Assembly (NCBI RefSeq): GCF_000091045.1
Contig: NC_006684.1
Coordinates: 1 to 64,000 of the forward strand
Direction of reading: 5' to 3'
Source of the DNA: Cryptococcus deneoformans JEC21
Lineage: Eukaryota > Basidiomycota > Tremellomycetes > Tremellales > Cryptococcaceae
Length of the DNA: 64,000 bases
Below, in pieces: positions 19,846-31,800 of the stretch. A program made the translations under genes and the position numbers. Each line of letters begins with the position of its first letter. The stretch's first letter is position 1. The notes below the pieces were generated by a model, which saw only the letters and a program-made list of their open reading frames with translations, had not been told where the DNA came from and searched no databases.

Positions 19846-22800
19846 TCACTTTCGAACGGTCACCTTTTCAAACCTGTACCTTTCCAACCTCCCCAACGTC
19901 GTCCCTGATACAGGGGTCTTCTCCCTACCCGACTGGCTCATTCGCCGACATGTATTCTCGTCCACATCATCACTGCCATCTTGATCGCGCCGCACAAAGC
20001 AGAGTCCCGGTCTTGCCTGCTGCTGCTTCGCCTGCCTTTGCCTTTGCTTCTGCTCCCCTTGAGGAGTATCTTTCAAGGCGATGCTGGAGATGGTATTATA
20101 ATTCGATTTGAGACGAGAGCGGGAGATGGATGGATGGCTGACAGCGGTAGGAATATCGTTTGGCGAATTTCGAGGCGATAATGAACGAGGAGGCGCACCG
20201 CCGCCAACAGAGAAACGGGGAAATAACGGCTTTCGTTCCGGCGAAGGAGTGAACGACCCTATTTCCTCTCCTTCACCTTCCTCCTCTACTTGCTCTTCTT
20301 CTCCAGCCCCGCCCTTATCATCCTCATGTCCTTCCCTTCCGCCCCTTCCAAATCCAAACTGCTTGACCGCCACCTTCATCTTCATCTCCATCCCATTCCC
20401 CTCTACCGCCATCGATCCCGTCTCTACCTTCCTTGATGCTGATACGGACGCCACTGACGGTGCACGAGTCGGTGTTGCCAATCCAAACCTCGCCGCTTCG
20501 CTTTCCTCTCCCCTGGGGAAAACGACATTCACCGGCCGATTCTTCAACACCCTCGAACTCCCCCCTACACTCATAGCCTCCCGTCTTTTCACCAAACTCA
20601 AAGTCGAACTCACGGCTCGCATGCCCCCTGCGCCTACCTTCTGGACCGGCACCGTCTTTGGCGTCTGCGATCGTACCCCCCTGGCCCCAGCACCCATCTT
20701 GGGGGTACCATTCATCTCAAGACCACCACCAAAGGCCCACTTTGCGCGCCAGGAACCTCCAACAATCTTGGCCTTCTCCTTCCTCTCCTCTTCCTTCTCG
20801 CTCTCCTCGCTCTTATCCGCATCCTTGATCTGCCCTTGTCCATTGTCATCATCCGCCCCACCCATATCTGGAGAGGATCCCCTGTCGTGCTTGTTGCCAT
20901 CTTCAAAGTCTGGTTGACTACCTTTCACCGCGTTCACACTGTGGAGTAGCGATTGAGACTGGGCGCAAGGCGGGGCAGATGAACGAGGCCGTAGACCGAA
21001 TTCATTATGCGCGAGGAGAGAACTACCAGCCAAAGAATGTCCAGCGGCTTCGTACCTCTGATTTGATAGGCGATGGGTTGGGGGAAGCGTAGACGAAAGC
21101 GAAAGCGAAAGCGGAAGAGGGGCAGTAGGGGATGAAGTGGGCGGTACAAGAGTCCCAAAAGATGAGCCCGGCTCAAACGTTTCCGTTTCCGTCTCCTTCT
21201 TCCACGGCCGCCCCACGTTTACCTCTTGCTTTACTTGTTCCCCTTCGGCAAGCGAGGAAAATGGGAAATCAAGTACAGGCGGGGACGAGCACTCTGCCGC
21301 TGGGGGGCTCGTGATATATTGCGTCTGCGATATAAACCTTTGTCGTGAGCAGGAAGAAAAGGAAGGAGAGATGACCGGGGAAAGAGAAGGTGAGGGACAA
21401 GGAGAACAGCTTTGGGAGGAAAGGCAAGACTGGCTTGCAATTCGAGGTGGGGCCGGAGGTGAGCTAGAGATGAGGGATGATATGGCCGGGGATGGTGACC
21501 GTCGTCCTTGCTGGATACGTGTCGGTGTTGAGGTAGACGTCAGAGAATGCGATAGCGAATGTATGCGCCCTCCCCCTTCTTCTTCTTCCTCTTCCCATTT
21601 GAGTTCAATCTTCTCTTCACTCCCATCCCCATCCACTTCTTCCTTTTGCCTTTTCCGAACCTGCTGCCTCTTGCCCCTTCCCCCAAAAAACTTGCTCATC
21701 ACCTCCACCTTTTCTGCCGTACATCCTCTCTCACCATCTCCCATAACATTCTCAGCTAAAGGTCGCAGAGCAAGTTGATCGGATAGCCGCGAAGCGCCAG
21801 AGGTGTACGTACCCACCGGCTGATGGATTGGGGCAAGCTTTGACTTGATTTGTTGTTGCTCACGGTTGGAATGGTCGAGATAATCAGGACAGTCGTGCTT
21901 AGGATGGCGATGTTTCGGTTTCTTGTACCCTAAGCAATACGTTAGTATCATCCATCGTACACATACCAGTCCCAAGACCCGAGCGAAAAGATTGAACATG
22001 ACGTACTTGTAATAAACGCGTCCATCGGTCCTTGCACATGCACCCCTTCAGCTTTTGCTTGTCGCTTCTCTCCCAGATTACCGACACCGCTACCACTCCC
22101 CCACTTTTCCTCCGCTCCCCCAGCTCCTTCAGCCCCACTCGCAAACTCTGGCCACGCATCCACGATCCCCATCCCCGTCTCGGGATGAACATCTCCCCTC
22201 GCCATCCTCCTTGCAAGCCCTTCCTCCACATCGACACCCACCCACTTTTCCCCCTCGTCCCCCAGTTGGAAACCAGTGCTCGCAGGTGGGAGGGGGTTTA
22301 GATGCACGAGACGGCCGAGAGAGGGATCGTATACCCTTTGGTAGAGAAAAGCGAGTTCGGCTTGGGCAAAATCGGAGAGATATGTTGGTGGGACGAGGTA
22401 AGTGCCTTCCAGGCGGATGTGTTGGAGGAGCTATCGTTTCATAATGAATCAGCTCACAAGGTCATGTCTAATTAGAGAAGAGGAAGTTGGATTTGCGACT
22501 TTGACTTGGAACCGGACTTGGATTAGGAACTTGGACTTGCCTTTTCAACAGAATTGAAACGCCGCATAAGACGGTGAGCGGTTTTGATACCGATACCGGG
22601 TATCGAATCGAGATAATCACACCCTGAAAGCATCTATCACCCAGACAATGTCAGAATGTCCCTCACTAGGATACAAAAAAAGAGAAACAGTAAAGGAGAG
22701 ACGGAACTCACTGCCATTCGCCTGAAATGCACATCCGTCCACCCATGCATCGGGAACTCTCTCACCATCGCCAGCCGATCACGATGAATCCAAACACATT

Positions 22801-23789
22801 GCCCGTCCTTATCAAGTTTGAATATGACCTATGTATCCCACCGGAAAACCTTACCGTTAGCCCAAGATATACAAAAGAGGAAATACTCGACTTGCCTTTT
22901 TACACCCAAATACGAGCAAATCAGAGTCTTCAGTGATAATCCCATCTACATACCCCTCGCGCTCAAGGAAACATAACTGCGCGTCTGCTTCATAAGGCGC
23001 CACCACATAATCGACGTTTTCCGCCCTCAAAGCCTAGGCTCAATTTAGTAAAAACACCGGTAGTATAATATTTTGGTAGAGAGAAACATACTTTGATAAG
23101 CTGATATGCCATTTCTGGGGTGACGTCCACACATCGGGTATATGCCTCCTTCGCCTCTTTCATTCGACCTTGCGCTTCTAATGATCTAGCTTTTTCCAAA
23201 TTCTCCAATCTTGTCCTGAATGCAGTCCTTGTTACTACTGGCTGGACTGTGGACCTGGGGACAACATCAAAAGAATGTAAAAGTGAACTCACTTGGCTCG
23301 CGAAACTTCGGTTCCCTTCTTTGCAGGTAACGGGCCTCCATCGAACACCAAGAACGGTTCTATCCCATGATGCCGTAAGAACCTAACACGATACATTGCA
23401 TACTCGACAAATCTACACGTATCAGATGTCAGCTTGGCTCAGATCGACGCGTTCTGTCGATAATTTCTTTTTGACGCGTCGGAAAGTTGCGGTATAAGAA
23501 TGACATACTTTGTGCTCTTCTTCCCTTTGACAAGATCCTCTGCACAGCCGAATGCGCCTTTATGGAGCCACACATACCCCTGTTATCCATTCCTAATTAG
23601 CTATTTCCACCATCTTACCAGGTGATGAGCACGTACATCGACAGCAAGTCTGAGGGAAACGCGTCAGTGAGGGTTAAACAATACACGCCGAGGATACTCA
23701 AAGTGTGCTTACTTTTTGCCCTTAAACTCTGAGATATGGCCATGTACGGATACCTCTTTCAGGAGGGGGAGGAGACCTGATATGCCCAT
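19846..23789 (-). CDS. EXO1: Exonuclease 1 (XPG/Rad2 family)
   Basis: EXO1 is a 5'-3' exonuclease and flap nuclease in mismatch repair and end resection. Ten minus-strand exons: 23789-23713, 23649-23637, 23579-23509, 23412-23293, 23215-23092, 23033-22896, 22828-22712, 22633-22541, 22430-22007 and 21929-19846, giving 1086 residues. The N-domain starts [13 protein letters not shown]. It continues [54 protein letters not shown] and [15 protein letters not shown], which carry the acidic metal ligands and the helix-hairpin-helix. Residues beyond about 350 are Ser/Pro/Glu-rich and disordered, where mismatch-repair partners usually bind. The introns after exons 6 and 8 both use a GC donor (AAG|GCAAGT), and exon 2 is only 13 nt. 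Confidence 0.95.
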
Positions 23790-24008
23790 CCTCTGGGACT
23801 TGTAGCGTTTGCAGGATTGTTGGTTGAGAGACGCAAGAAACCAAGCAAGGCGCGTCCAGTAAACATTAGGAAGGCGACGTCGTTACGTAATGACTGAGGG
23901 GGCTCGCGAATGACGAGTGACGGACCGACAACGAGGACAGCCATTATCCATAACCACGTCCATATCCATATCTACGACGACATCTACAGCTACAGCCCAC
24001 ACTCCAGC
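23790..24008. promoter_or_regulatory. Divergent promoter, EXO1 and VPS68-like
   Basis: The 219 bases separate two start codons pointing apart. No clear TATA box or known operator stands out. Confidence 0.5.
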
Positions 24009-25012
24009 ATGTCCATTCCACACTCGGCCTACGATCCTCGCCGCGTATTCCGTTTCAACGTCCCCCACTTTGAAATCGGTCCCAAAGCACGCTCAGTCGG
24101 AACATACCTCTCCGGTGGTCTCGTATGTCAATCTCTCGTACTCGGCTTGCAATCATTATCTTTCCCTGATCTATTGCTAACATGAACTACTTTCATTCTG
24201 TAATAACATCATCCTATATCGACACTTTCTCGATCACAACGTCTGGTAAATATTTCTACGTTGCCATTGGATCAAAATCCCCGCAGTTCGCACTCTCATA
24301 TTTCCTCCTGTTCGACGCCGCTACCCTCTCATCCCACGCAAAACCCCCTCCAGACGCACCTTACGATGTTGTACCAGTACACATGGCGTTTGTCGACTGG
24401 ATCCCTGCCATCTGCACTACCCGTACGTCCCGGTCCCCTTAATTTTCCTATGCCCCTCCACTGTGTCCCCACTCCATCTTTACCTATCAAAAGTCCGCAG
24501 CTGACAAAAAATTACAGTTGGGTTCATCATAACCTCCCTCCTCGATAAATCTCACCTCACCTCCGCCTTCTCCTCCGACCCATGGGCACATGAAGGTTCC
24601 GCTGCCTGGCGTGCAAGGGTGGTCCTCTTCATCGGGGTAGCCTTGATGGCCGGCGGTCTCGCTGGGAGTCTTGTACGTCCACTGTCTTCACCTTTATCTT
24701 TTTTCTTTCACCTTCTTCTGGCTTCTGACAAAGGGCTGACTGATTGGTTGTTTATGGATTTGTGAATTACAGTGTGTCCTCATTCTCAAATATATTGTCC
24801 CCGATTACACCGGGTACACCTATTACGGCGCCGCTAACGTGGCTACCAATGTTGGCATCATGGTCTCGTACGTCTTTTCCCTCCCCTTCACCGCTGGTCA
24901 CCCTCCAAAACCCATAGAGCTGACTTCTGAGTTTGACCGGGAAACTAGAGCCATGATACTCTGGATCTCGCAAAGCGGCAGCGACGAGTACGAGTATCAA
25001 CTCACTGTCTAA
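24009..25012 (+). CDS. VPS68 / TMEM50 family endosomal membrane protein
   Basis: Exons are 24009-24122, 24287-24422, 24518-24672, 24773-24867 and 24949-25012, giving 187 residues. Four hydrophobic segments are visible: YLSGGLFALSYFLLFDAA, IPAICTTLGFIITSLL, VVLFIGVALMAGGLAGSL, and the C-terminal ATNVGIMVSAMILWISQ. The order and the SLLDKSHL loop resemble yeast Vps68 and animal TMEM50, small four-span proteins acting with Vps55 in endosome-to-vacuole transport. The first intron is long for this window (164 nt). I kept it as a single intron because the protein joins smoothly. Confidence 0.82.
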
Positions 25013-25569
25013 TCCCTCCTTTACCCTTCCTTTTATTTCTCATCTACCACTTTCCCACCACCCGTTATATCATTTTCTGAATTTTCACCTTGCCGCATTG
25101 TCAATTGGATCGTTCAAGTCGATTGGGGTGGGGGTGGCGGGGTGATGTGGGGCCGAAAAATGAATAAAAGGAATAGGATATTACCAACGATCGCGATTAC
25201 ATGGCGACCAAATCTTTTTGTATGCATAGATACCTGCCAAACCAGATCCAACACCGTCAACCCTCCATTCATCTTTCACAATCCGGTGTCCTCTCCTTCG
25301 CATCTGGACTCAAATCAAAGCTCACAAAATGTCCACATCCTCCCCATTGACCACATGACCATATTTCCGAGTATTATCTATTTACAATAGTCATATACAG
25401 CTAATAATATATTATACGATGCCCTCTTCATGAATGTCCCGACGGCGATGAATCAGCAACTAAATGACCAAGGTCTGTCATCTCTGCAAAGATCCGTCCC
25501 TGTCACCTTGTCATCCTTCGCCGGATAATCTCCACGATGGAAGACGATTTCCGCGAGTAATTTTAAACT
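25013..25569. other. Intergenic region, no supported gene
   Basis: Only short AT-rich frames occur here. It should contain the 3' end of the VPS68-like gene. Confidence 0.45.
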
Positions 25570-25950
25570 TCATTTTCTCATAAAAGCCTCTTCCAACCGC
25601 TCACGAATCATAAACGACATTTCTCCTGCTTCAAAGATGTAGCTGTATATACTGATTGTGCTTCCTGGTGTAAGGAGGGTGAGACATTTATGTTGGGGCC
25701 CAGGTACCATTCGATAGTTATGCATCTCAGGAGCATGTTCGTACCAAGATACGCAGCGCAGCACTGGGCACGACTTGTGGAATGAGATATAAACGTTTCC
25801 GTCATACCCCATATATCGAGAGAAACGAAGCGCACACAAGGAATTTGGCATGAGAGACGAAGTTCCAAGGAATATGTAAGGAGATGGATGCAAGGGATGA
25901 GGAGTTCTCGAGGAGTTGAATGCTGGAAATATTCTACGCTTTACCGCCTT
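25570..25950 (-). CDS. Hypothetical protein fragment
   Basis: A minus-strand frame of over 100 codons ends at 25570. It contains GYDGNVYISFHKSCPV, a Trp-Tyr-rich piece, and a charged C-terminus MIRERLEEAFMRK. It has no good start codon and may be the last exon of a gene whose first exon is the frame at 25934-26185, or a decayed gene. I recognise no family. Confidence 0.3.
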   Translation of the reverse strand, partial: KAVKRRIFPAFNSSRTPHPLHPSPYIFLGTSSLMPNSLCALRFSRYMGYDGNVYISFHKSCPVLRCVSWYEHAPEMHNYRMVPGPQHKCLTLLTPGSTISIYSYIFEAGEMSFMIRERLEEAFMRK

Positions 25951-26185
25951 GTGAGTTGTTCATCCGCTTAAGAGGGTATATATAGACCCAGAGTAGGAGG
26001 AGAATAAGGAAGACGACGAGAGGATGGTAGGGAAGTAGTTTTGAGGCGTCGAGAAGAGAGAGATAGAGAAGAACGAAGGAGAGAGGACGAGGAAAAGGGA
26101 CTTGCAGAAAGGCGTTAGGGAAGAGAGAGGCCCTAGTAGAAGATGCAGGGAAAGTATGAGAAAGATGAGTCAGCTCTTGAGCCAT
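25934..26185 (-). CDS. Hypothetical small membrane protein
   Basis: An ATG-started frame of 83 residues. Two Leu-rich stretches (FVLLYLSLLDASKLL and LVVFLILLLLWVYIYPL) suggest one or two membrane segments, followed by a positive KRMNN tail. Its end overlaps the next frame downstream on the same strand by a few bases, so the two could be exons of one gene. No family recognised. Confidence 0.35.
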   Translation of the reverse strand: MAQELTHLSHTFPASSTRASLFPNAFLQVPFPRPLSFVLLYLSLLDASKLLPYHPLVVFLILLLLWVYIYPLKRMNNSQGGKA

Positions 26186-26441
26186 AGGGCTGGAAAAGAC
26201 ATGTAGGGAGTAGTCCTTGCGAGTAAATAAAATATATCATCGGCCGAAGGGGCTTAGTTTTCTCAAATTCTCTAGCTCAGCCATCTCAACGTCTGAACCT
26301 AGCGCTCCAAGCAAGGCTGTAAACAAACGACCAAGGACACGAAACTAAAGTAGCTTAATGTGCTTTCCGACTTCTACGAAGACAGCGACACCGTTCCAGT
26401 TATCATTGCGGTGATGAAAGATCGTACAGCAGCCCGACAGG

Positions 26442-26472
<31 letters not shown>

Positions 26473-26807
26473 AGGAAGGGGGTGGTATAAACTCACGACA
26501 AGGCCAAAGAACGGGTTCGTTGACTGATGAGAGAAAGAGAAGATCACATGAATATCGAGCATGTCAAACATTATAGACTTGGCAAGCGTCAATCTTTACT
26601 GTGAAAACGAAGGAAAGCCCGGATTTGTCTGGTGATGAAAGTCGTTGCCTAAATCACTACAAAGCACCCCGTCTTTGCGCAACTGCTCTGAGTTATGGCC
26701 ACTGATAGTAGTACTTTCATGGCTTCCTCTCATCTGATTGCATAATATTACATACCGTCCTCATTCCAACTTGAATCTTTACCGTACATCTGTCCTCAAA
26801 AAAGGAT
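26186..26807. other. Intergenic region with poly-A tract
   Basis: The stretch contains an uninterrupted run of 30 As at 26442-26471 and otherwise no supported gene. It holds the 3' end of the membrane-protein gene on the minus strand. Confidence 0.5.
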
Positions 26808-28213
26808 TTACGCCCTCACTCTCTCTTCCCTTTCTCTTCCCTCCTCCGCTCTTTCCACATCTTCCTCCAATCGAATCCTCCCTTGCCTCTCCAAGCTTCG
26901 TTTCCAAGCGACTCCAACGATTAACGTTATGGGATGCAACACAAGACACGCAATGATGGTGATCAATAAAGGAGGGGGCTTAGGAAGAGCAGTCGTAGGG
27001 AGCGTAGGGTTTGTGCGAGGCGAAGAAAAGAGGAGAGAGAAGAGGAGGTACATACTTGCGATTGTCAGCAAGCTAATAGCCAGTTGTCAGCACATGGACA
27101 CAGAAATTTGCGAAAAGTATGCTAATCTCACTAGAGTCGCCTTGCTCCTGCCCAGAGTGCAGAAACGATATTCACACCCGCCACACAAGCCACCGCCTGC
27201 CACGTATATTTACCCCACTTGCTTTCGTCTTTGATGATCCACCCCACCGCAATGAAACCAGAGTGCAGCCAATCAAGTTGAAAGAGGATAGCTAGGAACA
27301 TTGTCATAGGGGCGTGGATAAATATGGCATCCATTGGTCGCTTAAGAGTGGGAGGGTAGTAGAGAAGGGTCATGTGGATTGAGAGTCTGGCAAAGAGATC
27401 ATCAGCAGCGGTGGTGGAACGGCTAACGACTAAAACTTACACGTTGAGGGCATTGATCAAGAGAACTACTTCGGCACCGATGAAGAATTGAAGGGTCTGT
27501 TCGCAGGCAAGTCAATTCAAGTACTTCAAACCATAATCTCGCAGAGCTTCTACCCACAAAGAATACCGCCCAAGCTGCTTGAAGCCAATTGGCAACCGCA
27601 AACCTCAATCCGACCCCGTGCACGAGCATCTCCTACAAATCATGAAGGCGATCAACTCTTACCGCTATCAGACGTGGCAAACACTCACCTTCGTAGCTTC
27701 CTTTCGTGCCAGTAGCAACACTAGACAGAACCCAACTATTCGCCAAAGGAAATTATCAGCATTACGTTCTTCTTCTTCGTCATTCCCCTTTCTTACTTTG
27801 TAATCCGAACAAAGCAGCCCAGTAAAGTTCGATCATGATTGAATTGGGTGTTAAGAGTGTCGGAAAAAGATTACTGATACCACCTGCATGTTTGTCAGCT
27901 TAGTCTGATTCGTGTCCTGTAGAAAACAAGGATTTCGGACAGTGCTGAACCAAAGACGACCATGAAAGAAAGAACTTACTCAATCCTGGCTTGAGGGCGA
28001 GAGCGCAGACCAAATTAGTTCCCATCGCCACCAGCACTATCAGGTTCTCATCAGCCTTTCAGACGACCTTTACATACCACTTTTACAGCTGAAGGTAATG
28101 GAATACCACGTACCGGAGATTGGTACAGCAATCTGCAGCCGAACAAGCTTCATAGACTGCCTGAACTGCTCAGGGGTGATGACCTCGTCTGGGAGGGGAT
28201 CGTAGCTCGACAT
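26808..28213 (-). CDS. Multi-pass membrane protein, eight exons
   Basis: Minus-strand exons: 28213-28114, 28036-27980, 27883-27797, 27735-27689, 27632-27558, 27496-27441, 27386-27132 and 27072-26808. All join in frame to give 313 residues. At least six hydrophobic segments are seen, including VAMGTNLVCALAL, IGFCLVLLLA, VANWLQAAWAVFF, QFFIGAEVVLLINAL, MTMFLAILFQLDWL, and two more near the C-terminus (MYLLFSLLFSS, ITIIACLVLHPITLIVGVAW). The cytosolic tail is Arg/Glu-rich. The layout and the HAPMTMFLAILFQLDWLHSG loop resemble uncharacterised fungal DUF1774-type proteins, but that match is from memory and weak. Function is unknown. Such many-exon splitting would look like unrelated fragments without splicing. 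Confidence 0.72.
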
Positions 28214-28801
28214 GACTGGAATTCGTCTCCTGCTTGGTTGGGTATCTTCTAAATAATCCTCTTGACAGAGTATATATAGCTGATCTGTGCAATGCACTGA
28301 AGGTGGATGGCAAATTGGAAGAAGTGAAACACTGCGCAGGACGGACGAAATCGACGAAGCACGAACGAACGAACGGGCGGGAACGACGACAAGTGCGTCA
28401 TCGGAACGTAATGGACGGCGATGACCGAAGTCTCGCCAGCCGACGGCCGTCAGCTATATGAGAAGGCCACCACCAACGTACAAACAAAATCGCTATACAT
28501 TATCGCCTACAAACATCCTAGCATTGAGCCAACTTCTATACAGACCGAAGATCTGTAAGAGGAACTTGGGATCAAATCGTAGTGACAACAAAAGATAGGC
28601 AAAGAATCAAGTATGCAGCACCACAAGATAGATATTTCCATCTCCTCATATCATAATCGCGACAAAACATAATCGCGACAAAAACATAAAATTGGATTGT
28701 CCATAACTCCAAATGAAGACTTTTATGTAATACAGGACCATAAACGCTATGTGCTATACCCTATAAATGTCAATACATTTCCTCGCTTCCGATAACCAAA
28801 G
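28214..28801. other. Intergenic region between two minus-strand genes
   Basis: It carries the promoter of the membrane-protein gene and the 3' end of the LRR gene. A short imperfect repeat (CATAATCGCGACAAAA, twice) occurs at about 28650-28687. No gene is seen. Confidence 0.45.
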
Positions 28802-31800
28802 TTAATCCCCTCCCTGCTCCTCTTCATCATCATCATCATCATCCTCGCGCTCACCGCCTTCGCTCTCCACAGGGATTACTCGTTTCGTTGTACTCCTCGC
28901 CACGGGAGTATCCAGGATCTAAGTCACATCAGTATCTTGTCACTTATACGAAAAAATGAAAATAAAGAAGTGTAAAACCCACTTCTTTCCTCAACTCTTC
29001 ACCACTGACCCCTTCCTGTCCTTGTTCCCCATCATCATCCTCATCCTCATCCGCCACGCCGAGCTGGACACCCTTCCTAAAAATCTCGCTCTCCTCCTCT
29101 ACCCACGCTTTTGAAGTTTTTTCCACTGGTGATGAAGGGCTGTCCTTACCGTTGAGATTAGAAGAAGAGGTGGAAGTGTTGATGTCGAGGATACCGACTG
29201 ATGAGAAAGAGGGGAGTGAGAAGGAGAAGGCTTGGGCTTCCATAAGACCTCGTTCGATTTCTTTTTGTTTTTCATCTTCTTCCTTCACCCCTCTTCCTGG
29301 ACCGCCCTCAACATTTTCTTCATCTTTATCTTTTTCCTTCCCCTCGCTCTCTGCGTCCTCGTCTCCCTTCGCTATGATCCCCAGCCCAACTGATTCACCA
29401 TGATTGCTAGCCTTACTCTGCATCGAAGCCGAACGCGTGTGTGCCGCATGTCTCGCCGCAAGCTGCATCATGTCCAGCTCTTCCGCATCACTATCATTAT
29501 CATCACTATCTCCGATCGAAAAGTTCGGGCTTGAGATCTCAAGACTACTCCCCTTGGCGTGATGCGCGTGGCGTCTAGATATCGGCGTCAAAAGCTGCTT
29601 GCCGTCCTTCTTCTGCTTCTTACTTTGCTGATTCGACGAATATTTAGAGGTGGAAGAGGACGAAGACATGATTTGAGAAGGAAGCAAGACGCGAGGAGGG
29701 GGGGTAAATCCTTCACTCTGCTTAATCAAGGCAGTAAGCCGATCATTCACCTCCAATAACTCTTCAATCCCGACTCCGTTTCCCTCCTCTGCACCTTCCA
29801 CAACGCGTTGTATTATTTCCACCAACCTCTCCAACACCATTTGCGCCTTGGCGAGTACTTTTTCATACTCTTCTGTGGGCATCTCCTTCCCGCCTTCCCA
29901 GTTTTGCGCGTTGCCTTGTTTTAAAAGATCGTCGTAGACCTTACTAGCAGTAAAATACTGGTCGAGAAGGGAGACAGAGGTTTTGCCGAGCGCAAAGAGA
30001 GCCGGCAAGGGGAGAGAGATGATTTTTGCTCGCTCGGCCTCGCTGAGTACATTTACACGCGGCGCTGCGGAGGTGGATCCTGATTTGGTTGGAGTGGGAG
30101 AAGATGTCGATTGGGCTTTCAAAGAACGCAAAAGGTCTGAACGCTTTAAAGGCGCCCAGACTTCCGCTTCGGCCGCTGCACTCAGTGCCTTGTGTTCACT
30201 CTCTCCTTTCTTAGATCCATCCGCTTCTGCCTCTCCAGGCATACTTGCACCATCATTTGCCTGCGCCCTGGAGTGGGTAGTCGCATCACTTGAAGCTTCG
30301 CCCCCTTTATGACCATACGGCTCGTGCTCTGTATGTTGCCCTTGTACAGTCCCCGATGATACTCCATACGCTTCATCATAAGAAGCAGCAAGTACCGCCG
30401 CCGCTTCTTCTGTATTCCTCACACAAATGCTGAGGACACCCTGCATGACTCTTGCCATTGCCTCTCTTTCCCTTTCCTTTTCCTCCTCCTCATCTTCCCT
30501 TTCCCCACCAGCAGACATAGGCATGCTAAGATCCAAGCACCTGATCAGGCGGTTCACCCTTAAGCCGCCATACAACGCGTGCACGCCCGCCGCACCGATA
30601 GGGTTTGCTGTTAAATCAAGGTGAAGGAGGCCTTGGTTCTCACCCAAAAATTCTGCGAGCGCAATGGCACCTTCGTCGCCCATACCCACAGAGCTGAGGA
30701 ATAATCGTTTGAGAGTAGTGTTGACAGCCAATGCATTACGCAGGCTGACTACCGCATCGCGTCCTTCCGAATTTGCGCCCAAGGTGTTTGCTGTTATACC
30801 CCTGCTGTTGCTAGAAACAGGGGAAGAGGACGTGTTACAGCATGGATTATCAGAGAGCGACAGAGTAGAGAGGGAAGTATTGTACTTGAGCGACTCGGCG
30901 AGTGCTGCAAGACCGGAAGGTGGGATAGAGTTGGATGAGAGGTTGAGGATTCTGAGGGTACGGTTACGCTTTAAAACTTGGGCAATGTATGTCACACCTC
31001 CCTACAAGGACGAAAACAGAAAACGCTGGTCAGTATATCAAAATTTTTGGTTTTGGTCTGGAAGACAGGAAAGCGGAGCGAGTAAATCAAATGGAAACTT
31101 ACCCGAATATCATTCCCCTTCAAATCAAGCGTCTGTAACTTTCCGATCCGCTGTACGTTTTCAAGGGCTCTCACACTCCTTTCCAATGCTCTACTCGTTG
31201 GGCCTGGTACCCATCTCTCCGACTTTTCCTTCTCCCTCTCTTTCTCCTTGTCGATTGTCGCTTTCGATTTTTCTGGTGTATCCGTACCCTTATCGTTTTG
31301 AGCACGAGAGCGCGAGTACAAATGTGATTCGGAATGAGAATCAAGTGAGGAAGACGCATCAAATGGCATTTGCAATCTCTCCATCACCGACATTCGCGGG
31401 GGTGTATACCCTTTCGGCACCGTCATTGATGTCACGCCTCTTGATCCTGTTATATGGGGTACCACCCCCTCTTCTCCTTTTTCCTTTCTACCGAATCCTT
31501 CTACTCCGCTCATCCCACCGCCGCCACCACCACTAGCAACTCCCGAACGCCCCACACCAGCTAAGCGGGAAGAGAAAGAATCGTAATCATAATCCCTAAC
31601 CATGACAGCCACCCCTACCGCCCCATCTCTGTTTATCCTATTCCCCCGAAGAGAAAGATGTTTAAGTCCGGATGTGCGGATCCCATGGGCGAGAACTTCA
31701 AGGAGGGGTGGACGAAGGGAGCAAGAGTCGAGGCGGAGGGTTTGAAGGGATGTTTGTTGTTGGGAGGGGGATTGGGTTTGAGGTGGGGGTTGAGTTTGGG

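Noticed and set aside
20108..20917. 269-residue plus-strand frame opposite EXO1
   Set aside because: It is antisense to the disordered C-terminus of EXO1. Low-complexity coding DNA leaves the reverse frame open.
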